64,000 bases of DNA from the NCBI GenBank assembly GCA_017590115.1, contig JAGGNK010012003.1:3983041-4047040 (forward strand). Reading direction: 5' to 3'. This DNA is from Montifringilla adamsi (Eukaryota; Chordata; Aves; Passeriformes; Passeridae). Positions 1 to 13,918 of this stretch are shown here, piece after piece. The notes beneath the pieces are model-generated. The model was not told the DNA's origin. It worked only from the letters and a program-made list of their open reading frames with translations, and ran no database searches. A program made the translations under genes and the position numbers. How positions within the stretch are numbered: the first letter of the stretch is position 1; the number at the start of each line of letters is the position of its first letter.

Positions 1-1745
1 CAATAGGACTTGGGGAAAAAAAAGACATGTTCCAAATCTCCTGATAGTCAGCTCCCATTGTACTGTTCTTAATTCCATCCTGCTTGTTATGGTATCATTC
101 CCCAGCCTCCCACCATTCTGAACAACAGCAGAGTAGGAAAATTCTGCTTTTTGGTGTGGTGGAGTTCTCTGTCAGCAGGGCTCAAACAAGCTGGGTGCTG
201 AACAAGTCCTGTTGTTGTCCTGCTGAGGTTACTGCCTAAGAATGGGCATGAGAAAATGCAGGGGAGGGAGGGATGAGTGTCTCAAACTGTCTCAAGAGAG
301 AGACAGACCCCTCACTGCAAGGTGTATGAGACAGAAGGAACTGCAGTGTCAGCACGGGGAATTCAGGGACCTAAAGATACTTCAGGGACCTTCTCTGAAA
401 AAAAAAAAAAAAGTTTTAGGTTCCAGTGACATGCTTGAGGGGGATACAAAAAATTTCCCCCTTGCAAGCATTGCTCATTTTGCCAAATACTGGTTCACGT
501 TTTTGTGAATATTTTGGTGTGGAATATTTTGTGATGTTTTTGTACATCAGTGTAGTTAACAGGTTTGAGAGCCACTTTCCTGCTGACTGGGGATCAGAAC
601 TAGGGTCACTGTGGGACATGGAGACAGCAGCTTGTGCTCCAAAACACACCCAGTGCTTGTGTAAGCATTCCCTGCGGAACCAGAGCCACAGTCCTGGCTC
701 CTCATCTATCTTAAAGCAAGAGCCCTCAATTGAGCTGATCCCTTCAAGCACCACAGTGACTCCCCAACCTTGCATATCAAAAATCAAAGTGGAAATGCAC
801 CTGCACATCCCCTTCTCCTTCCCTAATCCACCTCCTCGACGTCAGTTTGATTTCCCCAGAACATGCCATTTACAGCATTTGTTTTTTTCCCCTTTTTGCA
901 TTCCCCTCCCATCTCCACAGGAATCCCTGCTCTCTGGATAGCTCCCATCCCCATGAATAGGAGGCACACATGCCAGGACCACATGGGGCCAGCGGGCTGC
1001 TCGCTGACCCTTGGGCTACAGCCGGCCGGGAAGGCTGGGACACCCAGGGAGGGGTGGCTCTGTGCCAGTGCCACCAGCCCAGCAGCAGGGACAGGGCTCA
1101 GCTTGCAGCTTTCCCTGAGACACTGCTCCTGCTCACCATAAACCCCCTGGATTCCTCGGCAGGGAGTGTGCCCGGGGTGGGCACGGAGGTCTTCCAGAAC
1201 CACTTATCTCAGGTTTGCCAGGGATCTGTGCTGTGCAAACAGGGATCAGGAGTGTGGGCACACCTGAGGGGACCCCAGGAGGGCAGGGAGGTCTTTCAGA
1301 ACAACTTATCTCAGGTTTGCCGGGGATCTGTGCTGTGTAAACAGGGATCAGGCACTGGAGTACCCAAATGTCTCTACTGACATCTGCAGCATCAAAACAA
1401 GGGGGGAAAAGATAAAGTTAATGAAGCTTCAGATCACATGATGACATCAGATCCTTTAATGGGCTCAATAGAACTTCCACACAAAGTTTAGGGAGCAGGA
1501 CCAGCAGAAGCAACAGGAGCTAAAGGCTGAAAATATGATAATTCAAAGTAAAGTTTTCTTTTACCTTTCACTTGCACACTTGGTGCAATCAGCCATTTGG
1601 TCTGTCCAAGCCTTAGTCATGGGGTTTGTCCAGACAGGGGTAATATCTCCTCATGCCATGGGAACAGCCAGTTAAGCACAGAAGGAAAAGCAGCCAGGAG
1701 AAAGGGTGAGAATGAGAGGGGTTGGGAAAATCACAGCCTTGCATT
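1..1745. other. No identifiable gene
   Basis: Mostly unique AT-moderate sequence with a GC-richer patch at about 960-1360 that contains the 102-bp duplication. Short frames on both strands have no recognisable product. Confidence 0.6.
1185..1352. repeat. Direct duplication with 102-bp period
   Basis: Two 66-bp copies, 1185-1250 and 1287-1352, share GGAGGTCTT, CTTATCTCAGGTTTGCC, GGGATCTGTGCTGTG and AAACAGGGATCAGG with a handful of substitutions. The start-to-start distance is 102 bp, a multiple of three, so the open frame at 970-1380 carries an in-frame 34-residue repeat. No known protein is recognised. Confidence 0.9.
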
Positions 1746-2205
1746 CACAGAATTCACAAAATGACCAGGTTGGAAGAGACCTTCAAGATCATCGAGTCCA
1801 ACCCAGCCCCAACACCTCAACTAAACCCTGGCACCCAGTGCCACATCCAGGCTTTGTTAAACACATCCAGGGGTGGTGACTCCACCACCTCCCCAGGCAG
1901 CCATTCCAGAATTTTATCACTCTTTCCATGAAAAACTTTTTCCTAATATCCAACCTGAATATCCCTTGGTGCAGCTTAAGACTGTGTCCTCTGGTTCTGT
2001 CAGTGCTGCCTGGAGAAAGAGACCAACCCCACCTGACTACAACTACCCTTCAGGGAGCTGTAAAGTGATAAGGTCACCTCTGAATCTCCTTTTCTCCAGG
2101 CTGAACATCCCCAGCTCCCTCAGCCGTTCCTCATCAATCACTACAGGAACTGAGAAGCTCCTTGAGGCTCTCCATGCATTGCTTTCCTTGCCTGAAGCCA
2201 TCACC
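1746..2205 (-). mobile_element. CR1 LINE, truncated 3' tail
   Basis: Reverse complement of a CR1 3' region. Recognisable blocks are the GGTTGGAAGAGACCTTCAAG terminus near 1768, TGGTGACTCCACCACCTCCC, TTTTTCCTAATATCCAACCT, the CTTAAGACTGTGTCCTCTGG block, and CTTTTCTCCAGGCTGAACAT near 2090. It is 5'-truncated and noncoding. It supports an avian source for the window. Confidence 0.95.
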
Positions 2206-3986
2206 TGGGTTTGCCAGGCTGAACATGACTGGCAGCTCATGGCAGGGTAACAGATCCTTCACTCAAATCTAGGGACAACCTTTCACCTTCCTGAGCAGGG
2301 GCACAGAGAGCAGTGACAGTGATAAAGTACCACACTTATCACCTCATCTCCAAAGCAGAAACACCAGTGTGGGCATAAAGCAAAAAAGGGGTATACTCCA
2401 AAGATACTCAGCTAATCAAATGTGAACACAGATTTCTCCAATTTCTCTCTTTACCAACAGAAGAGGGGGTTTGGTTGCAAAGGTACCCACAGCCAGGAGT
2501 GAAAGATACATCACATTCTTGGCTTCCCATAAATAGCATAATTTTCCTACAAATACAGCTTTTAGGGGTTTTTACTGGGGCACACAGCAGGTGAGAAAAA
2601 AACAGGAACACAGGTGGTCAAGGATGCATTAGAACACCCAGTTTGGAACTCAGTGCAGATAAAATAGCACAGTGATTACAACAGAAATAAGACAGACAGA
2701 CAAAACCATCCCAAGACTTCTCTTTGCAAGTCGAAAGTCAGCAAGAACAGCCTCCAGAATGCAAGCAGGCTTCAGACAACGTGACGAAAGGCCCCATCAT
2801 GGCTTACAGAGATTATAAATGACCCTTTATATTATACACAGATGCTAGGAAGGAAGGTTTAGGACTTTTACTGGCATGTATCCAGGATGGCAGAGAATAT
2901 ATTGCTGCTTATTCAAAAAGAATATTCCAACCAAGCAAACAAAATGATCCAAACAGCATCTCCTTTAGGATCTCATGCATGCTCATCACCAGCATATTTC
3001 GTGCGATGTTCTGCAGCATCCCGAGGAATTGGTCCTTGCTCAGAGAGAGGAGTTTCACTTGGTCCATTTCCTCCAGCTGTTTCCAAAGAAACACCCCCTC
3101 CTCTCACACCCTATTTAATTCTTGGAAGACTTTCACAGACAACAGAGGATCTGCAGATCATGGCCTGCAAGCTGCTGATTTAGACAGTTTCTTTCTGGGG
3201 TTACAGACCCAGATCTCACGTCTTGATCCCAGCTGACAGTGTGTTTTTCCAGAGGGAACAGGGGTGTTGGTGCCAGCAGCTATCTAATCACATCCACTGT
3301 GTAGGCGCAGGATGTTACTGTGGACCCTTCAGGCTAAATGGAACAACAAAATCAATAGTTTGCTTCCATTTAGAGGTAGTCTGCAAACTAAGTCCTGCTT
3401 GCTTGGAGCTTGAACAGACCCCTCCCTCAGCAGATGCTGAGGGTGCCTGCTCTCTGCTGACTCAGCAAAAGCAGTGATGGCTTTGGGCACCTAGACACTG
3501 GAGGACACCAGAAATCCTCACCTTCCAGAGCACATGGGGAACAGCCTGAGAGCAGCTCACAGGGCACCCAGGCTTACTTAGGAAGCTGGAGGTGCAGTTT
3601 GCTTCCATAGGCAGACACCAGACAAAGCCATACGTGCACCCCACTGACTTTCTGAACCTCCTGCACCCCTCAGCAGAAGTTTATTTGGACTCACAGTTCA
3701 CCTTTGGAGATTCTGGATGATTTTACAGCCTGTCATCCAACAGTGAGAGAGAAAAGGGACTGCAGAGGGTGGACAAGTGTAAGGTAACATACAACCCAGC
3801 TAAAATACTGTGGACTCCAGAAGAGCCACACACTCACATATCAAAGCTTAATTCCTGGATAGCATAGTTAGAGAAATCATTTCATGGATCGGAAGATACT
3901 GACAGGAAACTTCATCTTCCCTCCCTTCTCACCACTGGGATTTGCACAGTGTTCCCAAAGCCCACAGGGTGCATAAGGGATCTCTT

Positions 3987-4035
3987 CATCCATCCATCCA
4001 TCCATCCATCCATCCATCCATCCATCCATCCATCC
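3987..4035 (+). repeat. (CATC)n microsatellite
   Basis: About 12 perfect copies of CATC (ATCC). Both overlapping frames read as Pro-Ser-Ile-His repeats, a translation artefact. Confidence 0.97.
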
Positions 4036-7000
4036 TTAGGAACACTCATACCACAACACACAGAGCCATCCCCAAAAGCAATGTTTGCTTCTTTCCTAGT
4101 CCAAACTGCTCGCTTTTTCCAAGCTTCTCTGCATCCTGGGGGTCCCTGGAGGACGTTCCAGTTGGTTCACAAGAGAAAACCACATGGCTGTTAGCTGGCT
4201 CCATTTCACTGGAGAAGGGATCACAAATTGAGCAGTGTCAGAACACTGGGCTGAACTGATCAGGACCCAGCAAGGGTGACTCGGGAATGTGCAGCTCAGG
4301 AATGGAAGTGGCTGCATTCCTGCCTAATCCCCTCCTTCAGAGAGGTGACAGTTCAGCACCACACACAAACCCAGGGCTGCCTGCCCTGCTAGGGACAGAC
4401 CTACAGCAGGCACCACCTCCCCCACAGGAGCTGTGGGCTGATGCTCTCACTGGACTGAAGGACACAGCTCCAGCTCCTGAAATCTGTGGTCTCCAAGCAC
4501 ACCATGCTCCCACCAGCACAGAACTGCTTCCAGCAGAAACAATCCTCCCAGCTGGGCTCTGCACAAAGCCATTTGTAGAGCTGAGTGAAATGGAGATTTG
4601 GTGTGGGTTTGGTAAAGAGTTAACAGGACAAGCCAGAAGGAAGAGAATTCTTTCTGAGAGTGGGAGAACACTTAATATGCAGGATGGTTTCATCAGCACC
4701 TGTTCCATGTGTTTGGGCACAAACTGACCCTCCCCACTCTCAATAAATATCACAGAAGTCTCTCAGGAAGGTTGGCATTTCTGATGCTTGTGATTTGCCC
4801 TAAAGCTTTGTCCTGTGTAAACAACTGCACTGAATTATCTTTTTGTTTCCATAAGGATAACACACTGTGTGTTATACTTAGCAGAGATCAACATTTAGGG
4901 CACAGAAAACAGTAGGAGTGTTTTGATAGCTAGGTAGATTTCCCCAAGTTTCCTCATAACATTTTTCACTGGAGCTATCAATTTCCCTGCAATCCTAGTG
5001 AGGAATTTCAATAAAATCAGAAGGTCACTGACTTTCACTGGGGAAAAGTTGCTGTTCTGACTCAATGAAAGCAAACTGTGCCCTTTTCTCTGTGTAAATA
5101 GTACAGCATCCCATTTGCTCTGCCAGAACAGCAATCCATACACTGTGTGCTGGAGCCCAGCATTAGGAGGGGTTAGTTATTTATATATTCCCTTGAGGCC
5201 AGGAGCAGAAGTTGCCCTCTACATGCCAAGAAATCCAAATTCAAAGGCTGCCAGGCTCTCTGGGGTATCTCTTCCCAAACCATCCACTTCTATAAAACTA
5301 CATCATTGCTTTCTTATTCACAAATACACACCTCCCTGAATGTGCTCTGACTCTCATCAGGATCAAGTTCACCTGCTAATTCAGTTGGCTGTGAGCAGGT
5401 TACTCTTTACTGCTGTGACCTGGCTAAAGAGGAAACTATCCCATCACATGTTACTGGAAAGCTCAGATAAAAGCCAAGTTGGGCTTAAGTTTCCCCTGTT
5501 CTTGGCTGTATTCATGCTCTCCCCAGGTAACTAGGTTTTAGGATCAAGGCTGTCATCCAGCTCGTTGTCCAGCTACAAAATTCAATTGTAACCAGCAGTC
5601 TCCACACTATTGGAATGTTCAGTGTTGATGGATTGATTCAGGATTGCCTGTAGATAGATGGACCTTTGCTAAGGAATCCATGCAAGACCACCTGGCAGGG
5701 GTGAGGGGCTGGCTCTACTCAAGCTTATCATGGCAGGGTTCAGTTCCAAGCAGATTCTGCTCCTCCATTACAAAGTTTTAAGAGGCCTGCAAGTCAGAAG
5801 CCACAACGAGCCACAGTAATCTTGTTGTCAATATTTATGTTTTACGCATGCCTTACTCCCACTGAGCACTTCATAGTCACTAATAGAGGTTACCCTGACT
5901 CCTGCAAAAAAGGGAGAAAAATCTCTGCAACAGCCCATTCATTTTGGGAAAGGAATAAAACTGGAAGGCTGCTGGTGTTTCTGAAGCCAGACAGCAGCAG
6001 CCATTTGAAGCAGCAGAGAGCCAGAGGCACGAACAAGAACAAGACAAGTTCCAGGTCTCCCACTCCGCTCTGTTGGTCAGACAAAGATTGGAAGGAGCTC
6101 CAATCTCTCTGCACACACCACCACTCCACCCCCACAATAAGAGTCTGAACAAAGTGGCCATAAAAATAAGTTCTGGCTAGCAGAGTAAGATGGGACAATT
6201 TATCTAGGAAGCTCCCAATAGCATAACCCTTCCCCAGGGGGGCAATATGTTCTGTGCTTAGTGCACTTCAAATACTCACTTGCCAATAACAGCCTTAAGT
6301 TTTCCCACACAAAGTGTATTATTAGAGCCTGCTGGAGGGAGTTTAGCCTTAGAGGAATCTTTACCTGAGGAGGAAAACACAATTCAGTCTGCACAACAGC
6401 TTCAGTCTTCAGTAATTTCTGCTGCCAAGCACATTTAACTGTGTTTTCCTTGCTTTGTTTTATGCAGGGATGACCCTCCAAAAGGCACTACCTTGAGGGC
6501 TGAGCTTTCTTCAATCCATAGGAAACTACACAAGATTTTACCTTATCTTCCTGCAGCCTGAAGTTACAGGGGCTAAGGGAAAACCTCTCCCTCTTGGAAT
6601 TATTAAACACCTAGAAGTAGCATAGCTAAATACCAAGGAACATGTGTGCAACTCTTCTACAGAGACAAGGAGGGGATCCAGCTCCCCAGAGCCACATTCA
6701 GCTCCTTCAGCCATGAGAACATTCCTCTTCTCTTCTAACTTTCATTCACTGCCTCATTCACTAGGCACCTGCCAGCTGCTGCAGGAGCGGTCTGAAGATA
6801 AGAACACTCACCTGTTACACACCCTTGATCCACTTGCAGAGCATCAGCACTGGTATTAATGAATGATTGCACAGAGGGATATGAAGGTTTAAGTGTTGAT
6901 CAGGCAGCTAGTATCAGAAACAAACTGATCACATTCAAAACATGTCTCTCTGAGCCTGCATACCTGTGTGTGTGTAAGGGCAGAGGGCACAAGGAATATT

Positions 7001-8647
7001 CCTCCAGCATCAAGTCCCTCTGATTCATACTCAGTACCCATCTCCTCTCAGTTTGCCAGTGACACGTTCCAACTGAAACAAACCATAAATATGGTTGACC
7101 TGAACCATAATTACCTTCAGCAGTGAAATGAAAGAAGTTAGTCCATGACTGAGCGCTCAGAAATAAAAGGGGGCTTCACCCCTTTGAAGTTTTTTGCTTT
7201 TACAGACATTCTTTTACACACTGCAGTGTTTTGCTGCTCCCTCCCACGAGCTTATCACAATCAATGAGAAGACAGTAGTTTCCAGTGTTCACAGAGGGAG
7301 GAAAGAGGAAATGTACAAAAATATCCGTGGAATCTGTCTTTGTTAAATTAGACTGACTTGATGGAATTTGGCATTTGATATCCTTGCAGCATGGAAATCA
7401 TGCACAATTACAACCAAATATGTCATTTTTGCAACATTAAAAGCTGCTTGAATTAGAGCCTTTCAAAAGAAGAACATGAGTCTAAACATTTTTGCACAGC
7501 TGGGTAACGTGGTTGTAGGTAGGTCTAACACCTCCATACTGTGAATACATCCATAGAACTGGTTTGCTCATTCCTAAAAAGCCTGACCTTGAAAAGAGGG
7601 GTGAGATCACAGGAAAAAAAATCCTTAAGACCTTGATTGAAAGTAGAGAGCTGGGATTTGGCAGTAGGGATTTGGCACACCAACTATTTGTCTAAACAGA
7701 TCCCTGTGGTCAAAGTCTACATTTGGTACTTGTCTCTGTCCTCTGAGGGTCTGATCTAGAACTGGTTAAGCTGAGGACACTGACTCTGATCCTCATTAAT
7801 AGCACCAGACTAACTTTGATAAAAGTCAGTACATCTGAGTTTACAAAAATTCATTCAGAATTAATCCCCAAATTTGATTTAGCAAGAGGTAGAGTGTGAA
7901 TTTTAAGTAGAAGAACAGGGCACTGACACACACCTGCTTGTCCTCAAAACCTTTGCAGAAAAGAAAACATTAAGAAAAGCAGTACAAGGAGTCAGTGACC
8001 CTGTCAGAGCATCCTATGCTTTACTACTGCTGCTGTTGTGACTACAGCTGCTCCTCAACCATCCACAAAGTCAGTGCCCATGGCTGTCTTTAATTCCCCT
8101 TGTAACAAAACACTTTGCACAATTCAGTCCTCCAAAAGGGACAAATCAGGCTCCTGCTGGTTTTAGCATCTCCTTAAATCCCACCCTTTGCCCTACAAAG
8201 CCTGTATCTGCATCAGCAGCCAATCTACAGGGATTGGACAGGGCCTATTCCCAAATTTGTTTTGGTTTTTTGCTTATAGAGCTCTGTACAGACAACAGAG
8301 CATCTTTGTGCCTCCCATTCAGCCCTCTGGTGCCAAACTCCCAGCACTTACCAGCAGCAATGAATGCCACATGCATGACAGGAACACAAGCACTTGGCCT
8401 AAATGAAGCAGTGTTTTTCATTAACATTATACTGGCACCAAAAACCACAAAGTACAGCAAGAACAAAGGCAATGTCAAAAGGACAGTGTTGAGTGTATAA
8501 AAAAAAACCCTAAGATGGCATGATCAAGCTTCCTACTATTGCATGATGTTAATCTGCTCATGTAACATGCATGTTTTGGGTTTTTCCTGCAGCTGAACAG
8601 TTGGGATATTGCTGCCACTGGAGAAGGTACATCCTTTTGATAGCTAG

Positions 8648-8674
8648 AAAACAAAACAAAACAAAACAAAAAAA
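8648..8674 (+). repeat. (AAAAC)n simple repeat
   Basis: About four copies of AAAAC ending in a short A run. Confidence 0.9.
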
Positions 8675-11600
8675 GTATTGAAAGAGATCCTGCAAACAGC
8701 ACATTGTTTTCTCTTTAGGGCAATACAGATGTGTCTTCCTTATGTTTTCAACTGTCAGAGCAGTGAGCCCCAAAATGTATCAAAAACCAGATTAAAGATT
8801 CAGCTTCAGATTCACAGGTCTTAGGATGGTACTGGAAATACCTGCACAAACAGCTGTGTGAGGTAAACTGAATCCACAACTCTTCTAGCAGCACCTCTTC
8901 CACCTGCTCATTTCTCTTTTCCTGAGGTACATTACAATTTTTTCAGTCTAGGTCTTCAGTTTGGTCAGCAACTTGTGAAGGAATTTGTGGGCTCTAGTGG
9001 ACAAGGTACTACACAGCAGACATTTCTAAGTAGTGACCTTCCATGTGGCTGTCCATCACTGTTGGGAACACGATTCCATGGGCCAAAGGCACCTCTTCCA
9101 TAGTGAAGCTACAGCAGGAGTTCAGGCTCAGCTGCACAGCACTCCTGGTTCAGGTGGCTGCCAAAGAGCCAGACAGGACAACAACCCCACTGAAACCACC
9201 AAGGGAACAGCCTTTCCTCAAGTGCAACAAAACCCTACAGTTTTCTAATGTTTCCTGTGCTGGAGGAGGTGATTAGAAACAATAGGCCAGTCTAGACAAA
9301 TCCATCTTCTTATTTTGCTTCGAGAGGAACAATTTCCCTTCTTCCTTTTAGATGTCTCACATTAGCCAGTTGTGTGCAGTGAGGCAGCTGAAGCTCAGGT
9401 ACCTGTGAGCCAGCATTTGCACCAGGCCTGACACAAGACTCCAGGAAGATTCTTTTGGGAACAGCTGCACCCCACGGACACATCAGCACCTCAAGAGCAA
9501 AGCACTTTTCTGCAGTAACTGCTCTACCAATGTGCCAGGTCATCTGAACACCAGTCTGTGCTGTGTGCAGTAGATAAATCAGGCTGTTACCCCCAGCCCA
9601 GCTCAAAGATTCCCAGCATGAGCCACATAAGACCCAGTTCAGTGAAAACAAAGCCTTGGAAAACTTTTCTGCCTGGGTATTCAAAGTGTTAATCAGCCTG
9701 AAAAACAAACCCCAAAGCCTGTGTGTTAATTTGCTATTTAAATTGAAAACTTTTTATTCCATGTCTGCCATGTCTGGCACAAGGCTGTCCTGGGCGTTAC
9801 TACAATAAAAAATAATTTGGAAAATAATCCTATTGTTCCAGTCACACCCATGGGAGTTCCATGTGTAGGGAAGTAGGAACATCAGAACTGAGATCTGTGC
9901 TGTCATCAGAGAGCTGAGTTTGCCCTTTACAACAGCCACTGAGAGCAGGATCAGAAGCTGAGCTAAGGCAGGAGGATGTATCAATAGCTCTAAGGTTAAT
10001 AAATTCCAACTTGCACAGGCTAAAACTCTTAAAAACCACCATTAGCATAGCAAACTAGCAATAGCCATTACAAACACATTTTCATATCCATGGGTGTTAG
10101 TTTATCATATCTTTCTCTTCCTTGTCTCCCTCTCAAGCCAGTCCTTCCCAGTGCCCATGTAAATGAAGTGAATTGCTCTAAAACACCTCCTGGTTGCCAA
10201 TGAGCAGCCTTTCCAAAGAGCCTCCTCTGCACTAAGTGGAGGCCTCATTGAAACCTCCCTGCAACTACAGCATGGCTGGGATGAGGCAGTTCCAGGCACA
10301 ACAATCTGCTGTACCAGCAGCCTCCTTTTCACCTTCCTCCAGACTCCCACTCTTACACTCTCCTGACTGCACCCGTCCAACGTCATAAAAAGTAACCCCA
10401 CAGGGTTTGCTGTAGCTCAGCTCTTTGCACACAGAAGTCCCAAACCCCTGTAGTGAGCACCCAGTGCTGCCTCACCAAGTTCTAAACTCACTCTTCAGCA
10501 GATGGTGTGTTTTAATCACACAGAACCCACTGCACTTTGATAACTGTCTACAGACAGACTGTAAAGAGACAGCAAGAAACTAAGTGCTCTACGTTAGTAT
10601 TTTCAATGTATAAGGTTTGTTCTGCTTTTAACACAGCTTCCTAAGCTTTCACTGGTTCTGGAAGCATTCACCATACCTCATTTCTAGCCAAGAACAATTA
10701 TTTGTATTCTCCTTTTAAACACTGCTGCAACCCAGTTTGTTCATTAGAAATAAAAAGAGCTTAAAAAAAGAAAGCCTTTCTCTTGTGAACGGAAACACTA
10801 ACACCTTTCTCTATTATTAAAAAATTCTTGAGCAATCTACAAAACTGCTTTAGTGCCTCAGTGCTTTGGAAGCCTCTGTTTGGAAGGGAGGAGATCTACA
10901 TTTCAGTATCCAGGTGGAAAATGGGTTTGATTTGGCCAAGTAATAACAGCTGAAAAAAAAAAACAAAAACCAACCCTCCATAGCCTGTGCATGCACAGTA
11001 GATTCCTTAGGAATGATAACACTGCCTTGAAACATTCCCGAGGAGACACGTGGGAAACCGGATGGGGAGAAAGCAGCACTGAGCAAGAGAGGGGACAGCA
11101 GGAGGTCTGAAGGAGATACAGGCATTTGGTCAGAAAAATTCCTGCCCTGTTCTGTGCAGCGTTATACAGCAAACTCCACTAGATGGGGGTTTGCAGGGTT
11201 TCTTTGGTGGTGGTTTACAAGTTGCCTGCCAATGCAAAAGGACAGGTCAACCTAACTGCTCCACCATGGCAAAGTGCAAAACCCCACAACATAAAGCATT
11301 TTAACCACAAATTGGTGAAAATGCAACCTGATGCTCACAAGTGAACCAAACTCCTAAAGCAAAGGTTTCACAGGCATCCCTCATCCTTCTGCTGGGAATG
11401 GGAATGCCTGGAGTTACTGGTGAGAGGGTCTCTGTCCATGTGAGCAAAGGAGTGGCTGACACTAAATACATTAAACACACAATACTGACAAAAGCTTGGG
11501 GCAAATTCAAGGCAAAACCATTAAAGAAAGAGAGATTAACTTTTTTTCCTCCTCTCCTATTTACACACATTTCTTCCATCAGAGAATGAAGAGTGACACA

Positions 11601-12292
11601 AATAGCATGCAAGACAAAAGTTTGATTAAAACAAGCAGTTATGACCTGAATTTTATCAATGGGTGACAGTTATTCTGTATTTCTGGTACCTTTTACATAG
11701 TTTGGGAACATCTCACTGTTGTTTCACTGAATGAGGGCAAACCAGCAAATCTGTGAGTGACACACAGCAACAATCTGTGTTTATTATTGCACCAAGTATG
11801 TACATAAACATCCTTCACACACAACAGCTCAAACTTGTTTGTGGTTTTTCCTCCTACATGCAAACATACATGAGAGTTTTCCTCTACAGTTTGGAGAAAT
11901 TTTTCCTTGCATTGTCTCAGCAAAGGATAGTGCCAGATTGAGCCACCCTGGAAGCAAAGCCAGCAGCTGCCATTGCCATAGCACTCACTTGAGCCATTTC
12001 TAAGCAGATATAGAGGGATATATGAACACTGCAGTGCTGAACATCACATTAAATGGCTGTGACAGACTCACATCACAGCAGGAAAAAAGTTTGAGTTTCA
12101 CTAGAAACCACTCTCATTCACAAATCAAAAAGTCTGGTAGAACCTCAGAGCACAGAGTGACAGAACAACTCTTGAACTGGTTCCCCTTGCTGGAGGTATG
12201 TCCATGGGAGCAGCCTGCTCACCGATCCAGCTGCTACTGGCAACACTTGAGCCACAAGCCCATGGGAAGTGTGGGATTCCAGTCAAATGCTT

Positions 12293-12392
12293 GTGTGGGG
12301 TTTGGTGTTGGTCTTTGTGGTGGCGTTTTTGGCTGGTTGGTTAAAAAATCCAACCAAACAACAACAACAAAAACCCCAAACCGTCCCCACAC
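12293..12392. repeat. Imperfect inverted repeat (hairpin-forming)
   Basis: The left arm GTGTGGGGTTTGG (from 12293) pairs with the right arm CCAAACCGTCCCCACAC allowing a small bulge. Nested inside, TGGTTGG (12334-12340) pairs with CCAACCA (12350-12356). The whole unit of about 100 bp could fold as a two-level hairpin. Confidence 0.65.
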
Positions 12393-13829
12393 ATGGAGTG
12401 TGCCCTGCAAAGCCAACCTTGCTTCCACAGGGATGCTGAGATCCCAACCATCACCCAGACACAGGCAGCACAAGATGACTCCCAGGCTCAGCCAGGACAC
12501 CAGCTGAAATGCCCAACACAAATCAACCCAGTTTCTAACTGCATTCAATTCAAGAGAGAAGCTGGGATGATTCCTATAATTTCCATATTCCCACTTTTCT
12601 CCTCCTTCTTCCCAGCCACTGTACAGATACACAGTTTCACCCTAACCTTCCTAAAACTTATGCAGCAACTTCTCCAAATGGTACCTGGGAGCTGAAAGTT
12701 TACCTTCAGCAAAATTCCACAGTCATTTGCAGAAGCTACTTTGAAAACCTTCTAGTTCAGACGCCAAGAACCACTTGGCAAGACCTGACAGACATAATTA
12801 GAGAGCTTGATTGTTTCAAAGGACATTACCCAAGAAAATTAGTATGTTGTTGCGGTTCTTGAAATAAATTTACAATGGGTTTGGTTGCAGAGGTCTTGCA
12901 AGGGTTTTAGCAGACTTTTAATTACAGTATCAGGCCTCAAGTATTTTTCTAGTGCTTGGCAATATGAGATCCTATTATTTCTGCTTGCAATGCACACTCA
13001 TTCAAAGCTTATCCGCAGACCGACAGCCGAAGAATTCCTACCACTCTGTAATCCAAAATTTTTGTATCATTTGTGATATACATTAGTGACTTCCAGTAAC
13101 AGCTGCCCCAGAGACAGCATTTTACTGTGTGATAGTTTAAACCCTTTGGCTCAGTGCTGTATCCTGAAATACACTGCAGGGAGGCTGTAGCTTTTGCTGC
13201 AGGTTATGCTGATTTACAGCAGCATTAAGCCAAGCACTGTAACATCCTACAAAGCCAATTTGCCTTTTTGCTCTCTGCTGTACTTCAGATGGGAACAGGG
13301 GAAGTTTGCAGCATCACAGCCCAGAGCTGCCTTTGCTCCTAGGCTGGTGCTCTTGGGTCACACCCATTGCCACAGACATTTGTGCCCTGAGCACAAAGCA
13401 GTGCTGCTTCTAAAGGTATGTCCCACAGTCAGGCTCCCAAAACTGCCCTGGGGACAGGAAAGCCCCTCAGCCTATGCCATCACCCAGCCCTCTGCTACTG
13501 GTCAGTCCAGCCTGCCCTGCTCAGCTGCTCAGCGCCTCCCTCTGCCACCCCTCAGCATCCCCTTCAAACTAATCCCTCTCTGCTGAGCTCACTTACTCCT
13601 TAAGACCAATTTCAGTCATTCAGACTCGGAGAGGTGCAGTAAACAGGGAGCACAATGACCTCTATTCTGTAAGAGTGGAAGTTTATACAAGAGCCAAGTA
13701 TTATCATTCATAGATTTATTATAAACTTCAGCATAAATTCATATACAGCGCTTTGGATTTTGTAGCTTTCCCTCTAAGATATAACCACACCCTCCTGAAA
13801 TACTCCCCAGAGTCTTCCTTTACATGAAG

Positions 13830-13918
13830 GGAAGTATTGCTATTCCCATTTTATTTAGGGGAAAGAAAAGAGAGAGAGAACTTGCAAGTCTCAGTTCCCA
13901 GACTCTGTGCTGCTCTAT
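13830..13918 (+). mobile_element. MIR/L3-like ancient repeat relic
   Basis: TATTCCCATTTTATTTAGGG followed by an AGAGAGAG tract, AACTTGCAAG and CCCAGACTCTGTGCTGCTCT resembles the CCCATTTTACAGATGGGGAA to ACTTGCCCAAG to CTCTGTGCTCT progression of the same ancient repeat group. The middle section is partly lost. Confidence 0.45.

Noticed and set aside
1873..2250. 125-codon frame on the + strand
   Set aside because: Antisense of a CR1 3' tail, which is noncoding.
3942..4259. Frames encoding Pro-Ser-Ile-His repeats
   Set aside because: Direct translation of the CATC microsatellite.
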